Shown here: positions 25,477-34,099 of the stretch, piece after piece
How positions within the stretch are numbered: the stretch's first letter is position 1
Layout of the letters: every line of letters starts with the position of its first letter
Source: Arthrobacter sp. MYb213
GTDB taxonomy: Bacteria; Actinomycetota; Actinomycetes; Actinomycetales; Micrococcaceae
DNA length: 64,000 bases
NCBI RefSeq assembly: GCF_002979915.1
Contig: NZ_PCQA01000003.1
Location: 527,514-591,513 of the forward strand
Direction: 5' to 3'
Notes under the pieces: generated by a model
The model's input: the letters and a program-made list of their open reading frames with translations, nothing else
Database searches by the model: none
Told to the model about the DNA's origin: nothing
Made by a program: the position numbers and the translations under genes

Positions 25477-26733
25477 GTGCGGACCGAAGCGAACATTGAA
25501 ACCCAAGGTAAACCGGCCACAGAACTCGAGATTGAACGGCAGGCCTTGTGGGCTGGGTTTTTCTGTTCAATCCTCGGATTAATTGTCGGCTTTATCCTCT
25601 TTGCAGGTAACCGACCAGGTTTGTCTGGTGGACTCTCCGTCGGTGCGGTGGCAGCCACCACCGGTGGCATCTGCGCAGCGCTAGTCAGTGTCATCGCTTT
25701 TCTACGGCTGCTAATCTCCCGCGAACCGTGGCTCAGGCGGATCCCAAAGTGGCGACAGATCGTGACGATGTTAGGTCTGTTGTTGGTTCACGCGGCGAGT
25801 ACCATCATGATTTTGATGGTCGCTTTTCACTTGATGCAGCAGGCATTTTTTGGATTACATGTTGATGTGGTTGCAGGTGCTCTGCTTGTCAGCGGTGCCA
25901 CCGGCCTGAGCGCATACCTGTGCCTGGTGGCTACGGCACGCACGAATGCCCAAACCCTATCGGTCATCCTGGGGATCTTCATGGCCTCGGGCGTAGTTAT
26001 CAGCATGTTGTTGGCAGAAGACCGCGGCTGGTGGCAGTCGATGTTCTCCTCGCTAGGTACTTATGACGCTGGCATCGGATCTTTTTGGACCTTCAACACC
26101 ACACTGGTTATTTCTGGGCTCGTGCTGGCAGCATTTACCGAATTCATGACACGTGACCTAGGCCGGCTAGCCCGAACGTACCGATGCCGCCCGGGGCTTG
26201 AGAAGTACCGAATTTCTAAGTTCGTCCGCCCACGCCCGAGTATCGTTCGTTGGTGTCTGCTCGCGGTCGCGCTAGGCGTCATCCTGATCGGTGTCGTCCC
26301 GGTCAATATTGCTCCCGAGGTGCATGGCGCGTTTGTGCAGCTAGCGGCGGTAGGCATGGTGGTGCTTTTGATCAGCACTGTGGTTTTGCTTCCGGGATAC
26401 CCAGTGATTTTCCATCTCATGTCGCTCACAGCGCTCGGTGCCTTGTGGCTTGCGTTCTTGCTATGGCAGGAATGGAGCTACTACAACCTCACCGGGTTTG
26501 AACTTGCCGTCGTGGCAATTATCTTCACGTGGATTTCGGTGTTTATCCGAACTACCTCGGCGCTAATTCACGACAAGAAGCAACAGCTGCGCAAGGAAAA
26601 ACGTGCGCGTCGACGTGAACAACGCGAGCAAATTACAACAGGCTCGGAAACCTCCGGTGCATCTTCCGAACCATCTTTTGGACCTCAAGAAATCCGTCGT
26701 AATGGGGAGGACGCAGGTTTCCAAACTCGGTAG
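25477..26733 (+). CDS. Multi-pass membrane protein, DUF998-like
   Basis: 418 residues from a GTG. About nine to ten hydrophobic segments are spread from residue 25 to 370, with a soluble basic loop near 225-250 (LARTYRCRPGLEKY). A highly charged C-terminal tail of about 50 residues (KEKRARRREQREQ) must be cytoplasmic. The repeated four-helix pattern is DUF998-like, but I cannot assign a function. The GPP34 gene starts 10 bp after its stop, so the two are probably cotranscribed. Confidence 0.7.
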   Translation: MRTEANIETQGKPATELEIERQALWAGFFCSILGLIVGFILFAGNRPGLSGGLSVGAVAATTGGICAALVSVIAFLRLLISREPWLRRIPKWRQIVTMLGLLLVHAASTIMILMVAFHLMQQAFFGLHVDVVAGALLVSGATGLSAYLCLVATARTNAQTLSVILGIFMASGVVISMLLAEDRGWWQSMFSSLGTYDAGIGSFWTFNTTLVISGLVLAAFTEFMTRDLGRLARTYRCRPGLEKYRISKFVRPRPSIVRWCLLAVALGVILIGVVPVNIAPEVHGAFVQLAAVGMVVLLISTVVLLPGYPVIFHLMSLTALGALWLAFLLWQEWSYYNLTGFELAVVAIIFTWISVFIRTTSALIHDKKQQLRKEKRARRREQREQITTGSETSGASSEPSFGPQEIRRNGEDAGFQTR

Positions 26734-26743
26734 CCTAGAAAAT

Positions 26744-27397
26744 ATGTTGATCTCCGAGATGCTGTATCTACTGCTAACCAAGGACGACGGACAACCGGAA
26801 ACGGTAATGAGCTCCTATAAATACGGGATGAACTCGGCCATCATCGCCGATCTAATCTTGGCAGGGAGAATTGGGCTCACCGATGACCCGAATCCACGAA
26901 TCACCATCGTTGGCGCTGGACCAATCGCAGACCCTGTCCTAGAGCACTCGCTGGAAAAGCTCGAAGGCAAAGACGGGATAAATCTTGATTCCGCCGTAGC
27001 CATCAACGGGCTATGCAATATTCGCTTGGTCACCGACTCGCTAGCCAAACAGGGGCTTGTCGAATATGGCGAGCGAGGATTATTGGGCTTAGGCAAGGCA
27101 CCGGTCCGTGTGCTCAATGGGCAGCTGGAACGTCAATTCCGTACCGGGTTGAGCTTGGTGCTTCAAGGACAACGTGAGGCGGTGACCCATGAGGCGACGC
27201 TGCTTTCCATCATTCATGGCATGGGTGTGTTGCAGCAGGTGCTGGCCGAAGAAATTGAGCCGCTCGGTGTGCAACGCGCTCAAGCACGAATTAAAGAAGT
27301 TGCCACCGATACCCGAGCAGGCGATGCGGTCCGTAAAGCGGTCGCAACCATGAACGAGGCCGTCGCTACGAACACCATCCTGCCCGGCGCTAACTAA
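26744..27397 (+). CDS. GPP34 (GOLPH3)-family protein
   Basis: 217 residues from the ATG at 26744. A longer frame begins inside the upstream gene, but the family N-terminus is MLISEMLYLLLTKDDG. Conserved GPP34 features include LILAGRIGLTDDPNPRITIVG and the C-terminal helices. Eukaryotic GOLPH3 binds phosphatidylinositol-4-phosphate on Golgi membranes, while bacterial members are poorly characterised and widespread in actinobacteria, where a membrane-associated role is suspected. It follows a membrane protein gene by 10 bp and faces a GntR gene, with only 11 bp between their ends. Confidence 0.85.
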   Translation: MLISEMLYLLLTKDDGQPETVMSSYKYGMNSAIIADLILAGRIGLTDDPNPRITIVGAGPIADPVLEHSLEKLEGKDGINLDSAVAINGLCNIRLVTDSLAKQGLVEYGERGLLGLGKAPVRVLNGQLERQFRTGLSLVLQGQREAVTHEATLLSIIHGMGVLQQVLAEEIEPLGVQRAQARIKEVATDTRAGDAVRKAVATMNEAVATNTILPGAN

Positions 27398-27408
27398 TAA
27401 ATCGCCAC

Positions 27409-28077
27409 TTAGTCGGGCTGCTCAACCAATCCAGCGTGCATCACGACGTCGACGGTTGCTTGGTAGTGATTGCGCAATAGTTGGCCCAGCTTTTCGGCGT
27501 CACGAGCCAACGCAGCCTCAAGAATATCCGCGTGCTCTTGTTCGACGTCGCGGGCCACTGCTGCCTGTGACGGCGCAGCCCAGCGTCGGTAGAGCTCGGT
27601 GAAGTTCGCCAGATCGCCGGAGAGCTTAAGCATTGGCTGGCATTCACACGGGGCTAAGAGCTGGTGGTGAAATTCGCGGTGCGCCTGCGACCACTGCGGG
27701 TTCACCCGGTCTGGTTCCTCAGGTAGCCGCCGAGGGGTGCGCGATAACTTATGGTGTATCGCGATCAGCGAGGATTCCCAACTGACGGTTCCGCGTTCAG
27801 TGGAAAGCTTCGCGGCCAGAGCTTCGGTGACACATCGTAATTCGGTGATGTCCGCCAGTTCGCCCAGATTCAGATCCGGGACAAAAAATCCACGGTTCGG
27901 TCGAATGGTGACCAAGTTTTCACCGGCAAGGCGGGTTAGGGACTCACGGATCACCGTGGTGCTGGTGCTGAACTGTTCGGCCAAAGTGGTGGGCTGCAAG
28001 CGATCCCCAGGGGACCAAAACCCGTCCAAAATGGTCCGGCGAATTCCCTCTAGCGAATGCGTTGATGCTTTTGCCAT
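27409..28077 (-). CDS. GntR-family regulator, FCD subfamily
   Basis: 222 residues from the ATG at 28077, which follows a strong GAGGAGG; a longer frame to 28122 lacks one. The winged helix (about 5-65) contains LQPTTLAEQFSTSTTVIRES with the recognition helix STTVIRESLTRL. The FCD domain (about 85-215) is helical with AHREFHHQLLAPCE and ANHY-like NHYQATVD carrying the metal-binding His positions. It is divergent from the type III polyketide operon across 161 bp that holds a perfect 15-bp palindrome, so it is the likely local repressor of both. Confidence 0.88.
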   Translation of the reverse strand: MAKASTHSLEGIRRTILDGFWSPGDRLQPTTLAEQFSTSTTVIRESLTRLAGENLVTIRPNRGFFVPDLNLGELADITELRCVTEALAAKLSTERGTVSWESSLIAIHHKLSRTPRRLPEEPDRVNPQWSQAHREFHHQLLAPCECQPMLKLSGDLANFTELYRRWAAPSQAAVARDVEQEHADILEAALARDAEKLGQLLRNHYQATVDVVMHAGLVEQPD

Positions 28078-28179
28078 GCTGGCCTCCTCAGTACTTGCCG
28101 AACCCTTGTGAATGGCAATCAAAAATAATCATATTATGCCCGAGTGCTCAGACTATTGAGCGACTGGGCAAACTTGTAA

Positions 28180-28194
28180 ATAACTGACAGTTAT
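28180..28194. promoter_or_regulatory. 15-bp palindrome between the GntR gene and the polyketide operon
   Basis: ATAACTG-A-CAGTTAT is perfect and lies 44 bp before the polyketide synthase start. A second, weaker inverted repeat (ATAAT-cat-ATTAT, 28125-28137) lies closer to the regulator. Either could be the operator for the adjacent GntR protein. Confidence 0.6.
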
Positions 28195-28238
28195 AGTCGA
28201 CCCTTTACGCAGACCCACTGCGCGCTTAGGCTCAGGGC

Positions 28239-29357
28239 ATGTCAGTGATGCTGCGTACTATCCAGACCGCCGTGCCCGATACGATCCTCAAACAAGATGA
28301 GGTTCGTGATGTCTTCGCAGTGCAACCTGGACTAACCCGCCTGGGCCAACGTCTGATCGCCACCTCCTTTGATTCTTCAGCGATTAATACCCGCTATAGC
28401 TGTGTTGAGGACTTCGATGCGCTCAACCCACCGGCCAATCCGCTGTTCTACGATGCGCGCACCCAACAGCTTCATTCGCCAAGCACCGCAACCAGAAACA
28501 ACGAATATGTTGCGCACGCACCGGAACTATTTATTGCTGCGGCACGCAAAGCGCTAGCTGCCTGCCCCGATATAGCGGCCGATGAAATTACCCACGTAAT
28601 TACGGTGTCCTGTACGGGCTTTTACAACCCCGGCCCGGACTACCAAATTGTGCGCGCACTGGGTTTACGCCCCAACACGGTGCGCCACCACCTAGGCTTC
28701 ATGGGCTGCTACGCAGCGTTTCCCGGACTTCGAGCCGCCCGAGATTTCTGCCTGGCCGATACGCAAGCGGCGGTATTAGTGGTGTGCGCCGAGCTATGCA
28801 CCCTACATGTGCGCAGCTCCAACGACCCGGACACCATCATGGGTTCTGCGCTCTTTGCAGACGGTGCCGCAGCGGCTCTTGTTACTCAGCGTGGCAACGG
28901 GGGACTGGATATGGACGCCTTTGAAACCGTGCTGACCTCGGTGGGCGAGGAAGCGATGGCGTGGAATATCGGCGATGAAGGCTTCGAGATGGTGCTCGGT
29001 ACCTACGTCCCGCATATTATCGATGACCACATCAGTGGCGCACTGGAACCACTCTTTGCCAAAGACGCAACGCCAGCACTAGAAGTTTCACAGATCAAAC
29101 ACTGGGGGATCCACCCCGGTGGCCGAGCGATCTTAGACCGGGTACAAAACCGGCTGGGACTCAGTGATCTCCAGTTGGAACCTGCTCGCAAGATCCTCGC
29201 CGACTACGGCAACATGTCCAGCGCCACGGTGTTATTTGTGCTCAAAGAAATTATGGAGAATCCAGCGGCGAAGTCCGGCGAACGAGTCTGCGCGATGGCT
29301 TTCGGTCCGGGACTCACGGTGGAAACCGGGCTGTTCACCCTGCGCCCGGACGCCTAA
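28239..29357 (+). CDS. Type III polyketide synthase
   Basis: 372 residues, a full chalcone/stilbene-synthase-family length. The catalytic triad is in place: Cys near 125 in TVSCTGFYNPGP, His near 292 in HWGIHPGGRAI and Asn near 325 in DYGNMSSATV. The enzyme loads an acyl-CoA, extends it with malonyl-CoA units and cyclises to a pyrone or resorcinol without an acyl carrier protein. The operon partners (methyltransferase, FAD monooxygenase) recall the Streptomyces srs alkylresorcinol/quinone set. The product is therefore probably a methylated, hydroxylated phenolic lipid or pyrone, which is inference. The stop overlaps the next ATG. Confidence 0.92.
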   Translation: MSVMLRTIQTAVPDTILKQDEVRDVFAVQPGLTRLGQRLIATSFDSSAINTRYSCVEDFDALNPPANPLFYDARTQQLHSPSTATRNNEYVAHAPELFIAAARKALAACPDIAADEITHVITVSCTGFYNPGPDYQIVRALGLRPNTVRHHLGFMGCYAAFPGLRAARDFCLADTQAAVLVVCAELCTLHVRSSNDPDTIMGSALFADGAAAALVTQRGNGGLDMDAFETVLTSVGEEAMAWNIGDEGFEMVLGTYVPHIIDDHISGALEPLFAKDATPALEVSQIKHWGIHPGGRAILDRVQNRLGLSDLQLEPARKILADYGNMSSATVLFVLKEIMENPAAKSGERVCAMAFGPGLTVETGLFTLRPDA

Positions 29358-30070
29358 TGTTTGAGCTTGCCCGCGCCAAGGACGCCGTCGAAGAGATGGA
29401 CAGTCCCAACTGCGACCCGACTCTTCTGCGCCGAACCTATGCACAATTTCCACTGGTTAACCGGTCGGTGGCCCGGTGGCACAGGCTTTACGCCGACCTC
29501 ATTGTGAATCAGCTACCCACCAACCGGCCCGCCACCTTGTTGGATATAGGTTGCGGTGGCGGGGATATCACCATCATGCTGGCCAAACGAGCGTTAGCCG
29601 AGGGGATCAACCTCAAAGTTTTGGGAATCGACCCAGATGAACGAGCCTTTCACTATGCGCGCGATGCCGGACAAAGGTCTGGATTACCCGCAAACCGTCT
29701 GGAATTCCGCCCGACGGACAGCAGTCAACTCGTAGCGCAGCAGGCCCAGTTTGATGTGGTCATCTCCAACCACCTGCTCCATCATCTAGATGAGCAACAA
29801 TTCTCGGGGTTGCTGGCGGACTCACAACGGCTGGCCACCGGACGAGTGGTGCACGCGGATATTCGCCGCTCGCGGATAGCCGCTGTGCTCTTCGGTGCTG
29901 CGACGCTGCCACTGGCAAGGAGTTCCTTTATTCGGCGTGACGGACTGCTCTCCATTAGACGCAGTTTCACCTCAGGTGAATTGGCTCGGCGGGTGCCCGC
30001 CGGGTGGCGGGTAGAAGAACGCCGTCCTTTCCGAAACCTGTTGCTCTGGGAACCGGCCCATGCAGTGTGA
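29357..30070 (+). CDS. Class I SAM-dependent methyltransferase
   Basis: 237 residues; the ATG shares its A with the stop codon of the polyketide synthase (TAATG). The SAM-binding motif is LLDIGCGGGDITIML at about residues 55-69, with an acidic residue at the end of strand 2 (LGIDPDE) and the post-motif VVISNHLLHHLDEQQ. It most likely O- or C-methylates the polyketide made by the preceding enzyme. It overlaps the FAD monooxygenase gene by 11 bp, so three genes form one tightly coupled operon. Confidence 0.9.
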   Translation: MFELARAKDAVEEMDSPNCDPTLLRRTYAQFPLVNRSVARWHRLYADLIVNQLPTNRPATLLDIGCGGGDITIMLAKRALAEGINLKVLGIDPDERAFHYARDAGQRSGLPANRLEFRPTDSSQLVAQQAQFDVVISNHLLHHLDEQQFSGLLADSQRLATGRVVHADIRRSRIAAVLFGAATLPLARSSFIRRDGLLSIRRSFTSGELARRVPAGWRVEERRPFRNLLLWEPAHAV

Positions 30071-31202
30071 CATCGCGATTATTGGCGCCGGACCGGTGGG
30101 ATTGACCCTCGCCATCTTGCTGACCCAACAAGGCCACCTAGTCCACGTTTATGAAAAGCGGCGAGGAGTCGCAGTACATTCGAGGGCTATCGGTCTGCAT
30201 CCGCCGGCATTGGAAGTTTTGCATCTTGCCGGCATCTCATCCGAGCTATTAGCGCGGGGAGTTCCCATCCGTGGTGGGTCGGGATTCTACGGCGGTGAAA
30301 AGCTTGCCACACTGGACTTCTCCGTATTGCGTGGGGCCTACCAGTATGTCTTGTCGTTGCCACAGAATCAGACGCAGGAGCTATTGCGCAGGCAGTTGTT
30401 TCACCTTGCGCCGCATGCATTGCACGAGGGCACTGGTTTCGCTTCTCTTCTGACTCAGGGCGAAGACATGGTGCGCTTCAACGTACAAGACGAGCATGGC
30501 GAACTTTTCCGTAGACAGGCCCGGTGGTTGGTCGCGGCCGATGGAGTGGGCTCCACCGTTCGGGACGCTTTAGGTCTTTCCTTTGCAGGACACACGTTCC
30601 CCGACCAGTACCGAATGGGAGACTATCCAGATACCACCGAGCTCGGTCCAAACGCCGCGCTCTTTCTTCATCAAGAAGGTATTGTTGAATCCTTTCCGCT
30701 GCCCGGAAGCCGCAGACGCTGGGTTGCACACTTCCCTCAAGACAGTGCCGCTTCCTTGTCTCACGTGGTCACTCGTCGCACCGGACATTTTCTGGAAACA
30801 TCACAAGGCACCATGCTCAGTGACTTCGCCACCGCGAACCGAACCGTGAGGAAGATGGTGCATGGACGGATCATCCTCATCGGGGACGCCGCGCATCAAG
30901 TGAGCCCGATCGGCGGTCAAGGACTCGCGCTGGGACTTCTGGATGCAGCTGCGTTAGCGGCAGTGCTCAACGGTCGAGCCAACCCGGACCGGATAGAGCT
31001 AGTACGGTTCGAGCGTGCCCGACTGCAGGCGGCTCATGTAGCGGGCAGGCAAGCGCGGGTCAACATGATCTTGGGCAGACCATTCCCCAAGCCATTGGCG
31101 CTCGCGCGCAACCAAATGATCAGAGTGCTAGGTTCCAATTCGCTGGTGCGCACGGCGGTGGCGAGAAAATTCACGATGACAGCAGGCCGCCGGAAGGTTT
31201 GA
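30060..31202 (+). CDS. FAD-dependent monooxygenase (PHBH/UbiH type)
   Basis: 380 residues. The Rossmann FAD motif is IIGAGPVGLTLAILLTQQG at about 6-24, with DG-type sequence VAADGVGSTVRDAL near 165 and the second FAD motif LIGDAAHQVSPIGGQGLALG near 275-295. These define class A aromatic hydroxylases that use NAD(P)H and O2. In this operon it probably hydroxylates the resorcinol or pyrone ring, possibly giving a quinone. No signal peptide is present. Confidence 0.9.
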   Translation: MQCDIAIIGAGPVGLTLAILLTQQGHLVHVYEKRRGVAVHSRAIGLHPPALEVLHLAGISSELLARGVPIRGGSGFYGGEKLATLDFSVLRGAYQYVLSLPQNQTQELLRRQLFHLAPHALHEGTGFASLLTQGEDMVRFNVQDEHGELFRRQARWLVAADGVGSTVRDALGLSFAGHTFPDQYRMGDYPDTTELGPNAALFLHQEGIVESFPLPGSRRRWVAHFPQDSAASLSHVVTRRTGHFLETSQGTMLSDFATANRTVRKMVHGRIILIGDAAHQVSPIGGQGLALGLLDAAALAAVLNGRANPDRIELVRFERARLQAAHVAGRQARVNMILGRPFPKPLALARNQMIRVLGSNSLVRTAVARKFTMTAGRRKV

Positions 31203-31574
31203 TAAATTCGCTTTCCGGGCGACTCATCCTCCCTGGTCCATAGGATGTGTCACGCACTCCTGCGAAAGAATGCAACGCCTACTCCTCATGTCGGTGTTGG
31301 ACGCGGCAACTCAAATCTTCGCCGAATATTGGACTGGCTCTCCGCTCTCATCGCGCTTTTATGAGCTACATACCGTCAGACCGATGCTGGAAGCGTTAGC
31401 AAACAGGAAAGAGATAGAAGTCGGTAATTTTCAAGTTCCCTCAGTGATAATTAGACTAACAGTCAATAATGTTTTATTTCTTGACAATCGGATTATTGAG
31501 GCACTATCGTGAAATGTGTCACCGTCGGTGGCGGGCCGATTATTCGGTCAACCTGAGAGATCTGAGGATTCACG
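31203..31574. promoter_or_regulatory. Promoter region of the MFS transporter gene
   Basis: TTGACA (31481-31486) followed after 18 bp by TATCGT (31505-31510) is a plausible promoter 65 bp before the ATG. An inverted repeat CAATAAT (31464-31470) / ATTATTG (31492-31498) straddles the -35 box and could be an operator. A 80-codon ORF in this stretch is not supported. Confidence 0.5.
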
Positions 31575-32921
31575 ATGCCTGAGAAGATACGCGATCAAGC
31601 TCCGCACAAGGGCGTCGTCGAACCTAAAGTGATGGCGGAAGACATGGACGAAGCACGGCATATGCGGCGTGTTCTGCTATCTAGCTATCTCGGGAGTGCT
31701 GTTGAATTCTATGACTTCTTAGTTTACGGAACCGCAGCTAGTTTGGTCTTTGGCCACTTGTTCTTTGCGAACCTCGATCCAGTACTTGGCACTGTCGCAT
31801 CGTTTGGCACTCTCGCGGTAGGCTACCTCGCCCGACCACTAGGTGGAATTATCTTTGGGCACTTCGGAGATCGGCTGGGGCGCAAAAAGATGTTGGTACT
31901 GACCATGCTCCTCATGGGTATCGCCAGTACCTGCATAGGTCTACTGCCAACGCAGCAACAGATCGGCGCTTTGGCACCGGTTCTACTAATTACCCTTCGC
32001 TTGGTCCAAGGACTAGCCATCGGCGGTGAATGGGGCGGGGCGACCTTGATGGCTTTGGAGCACTCGAAATCCAAACGTCGCGGATTGTCAGTGGGTATCG
32101 TCAACGCAGGTGCACCCTCTGGTGCAGTTCTGGCTGCGTTAATTATGGGCCTGTTTGCGTTGCTCCCCGAAGATGAATTTCTTGCCTGGGGTTGGAGAAT
32201 CCCCTTCCTAATCAGTGCAGTCTTGGTAGCGGTGGCGCTATGGGTGCGATTAGGCGTTCACGAATCTCCGGTCTTCAAAAAGGCCCTTGAGTCCAAGGAC
32301 GAAAAACAGAAGTCTCCGTTGGCCGAAGTTCTTCGAGCACCCAAGGCCCTATTCCAGACGGTACTCGCTGGAGTCACGCCAACGGCCATGCAGTCATTGT
32401 TGGCAACCTTCGCATTGACGCTAGCTGTCCAAGGTGGAGCTGACCGTTCGACTGCACTATTTATTGCGGCTGTTGCCTCGGTCGTCAACATGGTGGCATT
32501 GCCAGTCTTCGGTGCCCTTTCAGATAAGTTCGGGCGTCGACCTTTGCTACTGAGTGGGCTCATCCTCGGCGCCATACTGTTCTACCCAATCTTCTCCATG
32601 ATTGGCTCAGGAGAAACCGCGCAGATGCTCGTCGGATATATTCTGGGCTATGGTCTGGTGGTATCCATTCTGATGGGCACCATCAGCTCGTTCATCTCCG
32701 AACAGTTCGCTACTGGTTCGCGCTATACCGGTGCCTCTATCGGTTATCAGCTTGGTGCGACCCTCGGTGGCGGATTCGCTCCGATGATCGCCGCGCAGCT
32801 CTTACTTTTCGGCGGGGGTACTAGCTTGGTTTATGTAGTGATCTTCTTCGTGGCAATCGCTCTTATCAGTTCCATCGCGGTACTCTCCACCCGAGAAACC
32901 TCCAAATCTCAGCTGATATAG
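31575..32921 (+). CDS. MFS transporter, metabolite:H+ symporter family
   Basis: 448 residues, about twelve membrane segments in two halves. The MHS-subfamily entry motif LGSAVEFYDFLVYGTAASLVF follows a 35-residue cytoplasmic N-terminus. The inter-helix motifs GHFGDRLGRKKML and GALSDKFGRRPLL mark the two half-repeats, and LVQGLAIGGEWGGA is characteristic. Relatives import shikimate, proline/betaine, alpha-ketoglutarate or aromatic acids by proton symport; the substrate here is open. It is followed 31 bp later by a quinone oxidoreductase gene, perhaps one operon. Confidence 0.9.
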   Translation: MPEKIRDQAPHKGVVEPKVMAEDMDEARHMRRVLLSSYLGSAVEFYDFLVYGTAASLVFGHLFFANLDPVLGTVASFGTLAVGYLARPLGGIIFGHFGDRLGRKKMLVLTMLLMGIASTCIGLLPTQQQIGALAPVLLITLRLVQGLAIGGEWGGATLMALEHSKSKRRGLSVGIVNAGAPSGAVLAALIMGLFALLPEDEFLAWGWRIPFLISAVLVAVALWVRLGVHESPVFKKALESKDEKQKSPLAEVLRAPKALFQTVLAGVTPTAMQSLLATFALTLAVQGGADRSTALFIAAVASVVNMVALPVFGALSDKFGRRPLLLSGLILGAILFYPIFSMIGSGETAQMLVGYILGYGLVVSILMGTISSFISEQFATGSRYTGASIGYQLGATLGGGFAPMIAAQLLLFGGGTSLVYVVIFFVAIALISSIAVLSTRETSKSQLI

Positions 32922-32952
32922 GAAACACGGGAACATGATTTTGAGAGGCGAT

Positions 32953-33924
32953 ATGCGAGCGGTCGTGATCGATACACCTGGCGGTCCCGAGGCGTTAGAA
33001 GTTCGTGACTTCGCGATTCCACTTGTGAGGAGCGACGAGGTGCTCATCAAGGTCACGGCGGCTGGCCTAAACCGTACGGATGTCATTCAACGCGGGGGCC
33101 GAGCCAACCTGCCACCGGGAGCGACGAACATCCTTGGGCTTGAGGTTTCAGGAACGGTGGAACAGGTAGGGGAATCCGTGACCGGTTTCAAGCCCGGCCA
33201 ACTGGTGGTCGCGTTGACCGATTCGGGTGGTTATGCGCAATTTGTGAGTGTACCTGAAGGCCAAGTGGCACGAGCACCCCAAAACTTGGGCTTGGTGGAA
33301 GCAGCGGGAATCCCCGAAGTCGCGGCAACTGTTGTCCTGAACGTGTTGATGACCGGAAAATTTGCTCCTGGCGAGACCGTGCTAATTCACGGTGGGACAG
33401 GCGGAATTGGGAGTTTCGCCATCCAGCTAATCAAGGCACTGGGCGGCAATGTCTTGGTCACTTCGGGCAGCGATGAAAAATGTGTTCAGGCTCGAGAACT
33501 TGGCGCAGACCTAGCTATCAATTACCGTACGGAAAATTTCGGTGAAGTTGTCCAGGCCTACGGAGGAGCGGACATCATCCTCGATACCGTGGCGGGTTCC
33601 TACCTAGACGCGAATCTCAAGGCGATGAGCACTGGAGGCCGAATGATTACTATCGGTAAACAAGGCGGTGCTAGTGCGAACATCGACTTCACGCTGCTAA
33701 TGAAAAAGAAGCTAACTCTGACCGGCAGTCTATTGCGAGACCGGACGCCGGCGAAGAAGCGGGAGATTATGGCTCAAACAGTCAAAATAGTTTGGCCGTT
33801 GTTGGAATCAGGAGCGGTACAGGGCACCACCGACAAAATTTTTGCCTTGGACGACGTCGTGGCCGCACACAGGTACTTTGATGAGGGCACTCATCAAGGG
33901 AAGATTCTGCTCGATTGCCGCTGA
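32953..33924 (+). CDS. Zinc-free NADPH:quinone oxidoreductase (MDR family)
   Basis: 323 residues from the ATG at 32953, supported by GAGAGG 5 nt upstream; an ATG six codons earlier is possible. The MRAVVIDTPGGPEALEV start, GLNRTDVIQRGG, and the cofactor motif HGGTGGIGSFAIQLIKALGG (about 140-160) are typical of the PIG3/QOR group. Zinc-ligand cysteines of alcohol dehydrogenases are absent. It reduces quinones or enones with NADPH. It probably shares the transporter transcript upstream. Confidence 0.9.
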   Translation: MRAVVIDTPGGPEALEVRDFAIPLVRSDEVLIKVTAAGLNRTDVIQRGGRANLPPGATNILGLEVSGTVEQVGESVTGFKPGQLVVALTDSGGYAQFVSVPEGQVARAPQNLGLVEAAGIPEVAATVVLNVLMTGKFAPGETVLIHGGTGGIGSFAIQLIKALGGNVLVTSGSDEKCVQARELGADLAINYRTENFGEVVQAYGGADIILDTVAGSYLDANLKAMSTGGRMITIGKQGGASANIDFTLLMKKKLTLTGSLLRDRTPAKKREIMAQTVKIVWPLLESGAVQGTTDKIFALDDVVAAHRYFDEGTHQGKILLDCR

Positions 33925-33972
33925 ACTACCAGCACTCTGAGGCAACGGGCTCTTCTTCGCAACTAAGTCGCA

Positions 33973-34098
33973 TCACGCGCAAAATTTAGTCGGCGTATCT
34001 ACGAGGGTAACGCGAGGTTCGGGATCATGAATCTGTAGCAAAAGTGCGTGCCCAAACTCACCGCCAACATCCAGTAGATACGTGAAACAATAGGTAGC
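33973..34098 (-). pseudogene. Fragment resembling an O-methyltransferase SAM-binding core
   Basis: The minus frame reads YLLDVGGEFGHALL and, about 13 residues on, VTLVDTP, which matches motif I and the end of strand 2 in class I O-methyltransferases (DVGGGxGxxL...VxxDLP). It is only about 40 codons, has no start, and abuts rlmN, so it is a remnant or chance likeness. Confidence 0.4.
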
Positions 34099-34099
34099 A

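Noticed and set aside
31270..31512. 80-codon ORF between the FAD monooxygenase and the MFS gene
   Set aside because: No ribosome binding site, no family likeness, and it overlaps the likely promoter of the MFS gene.
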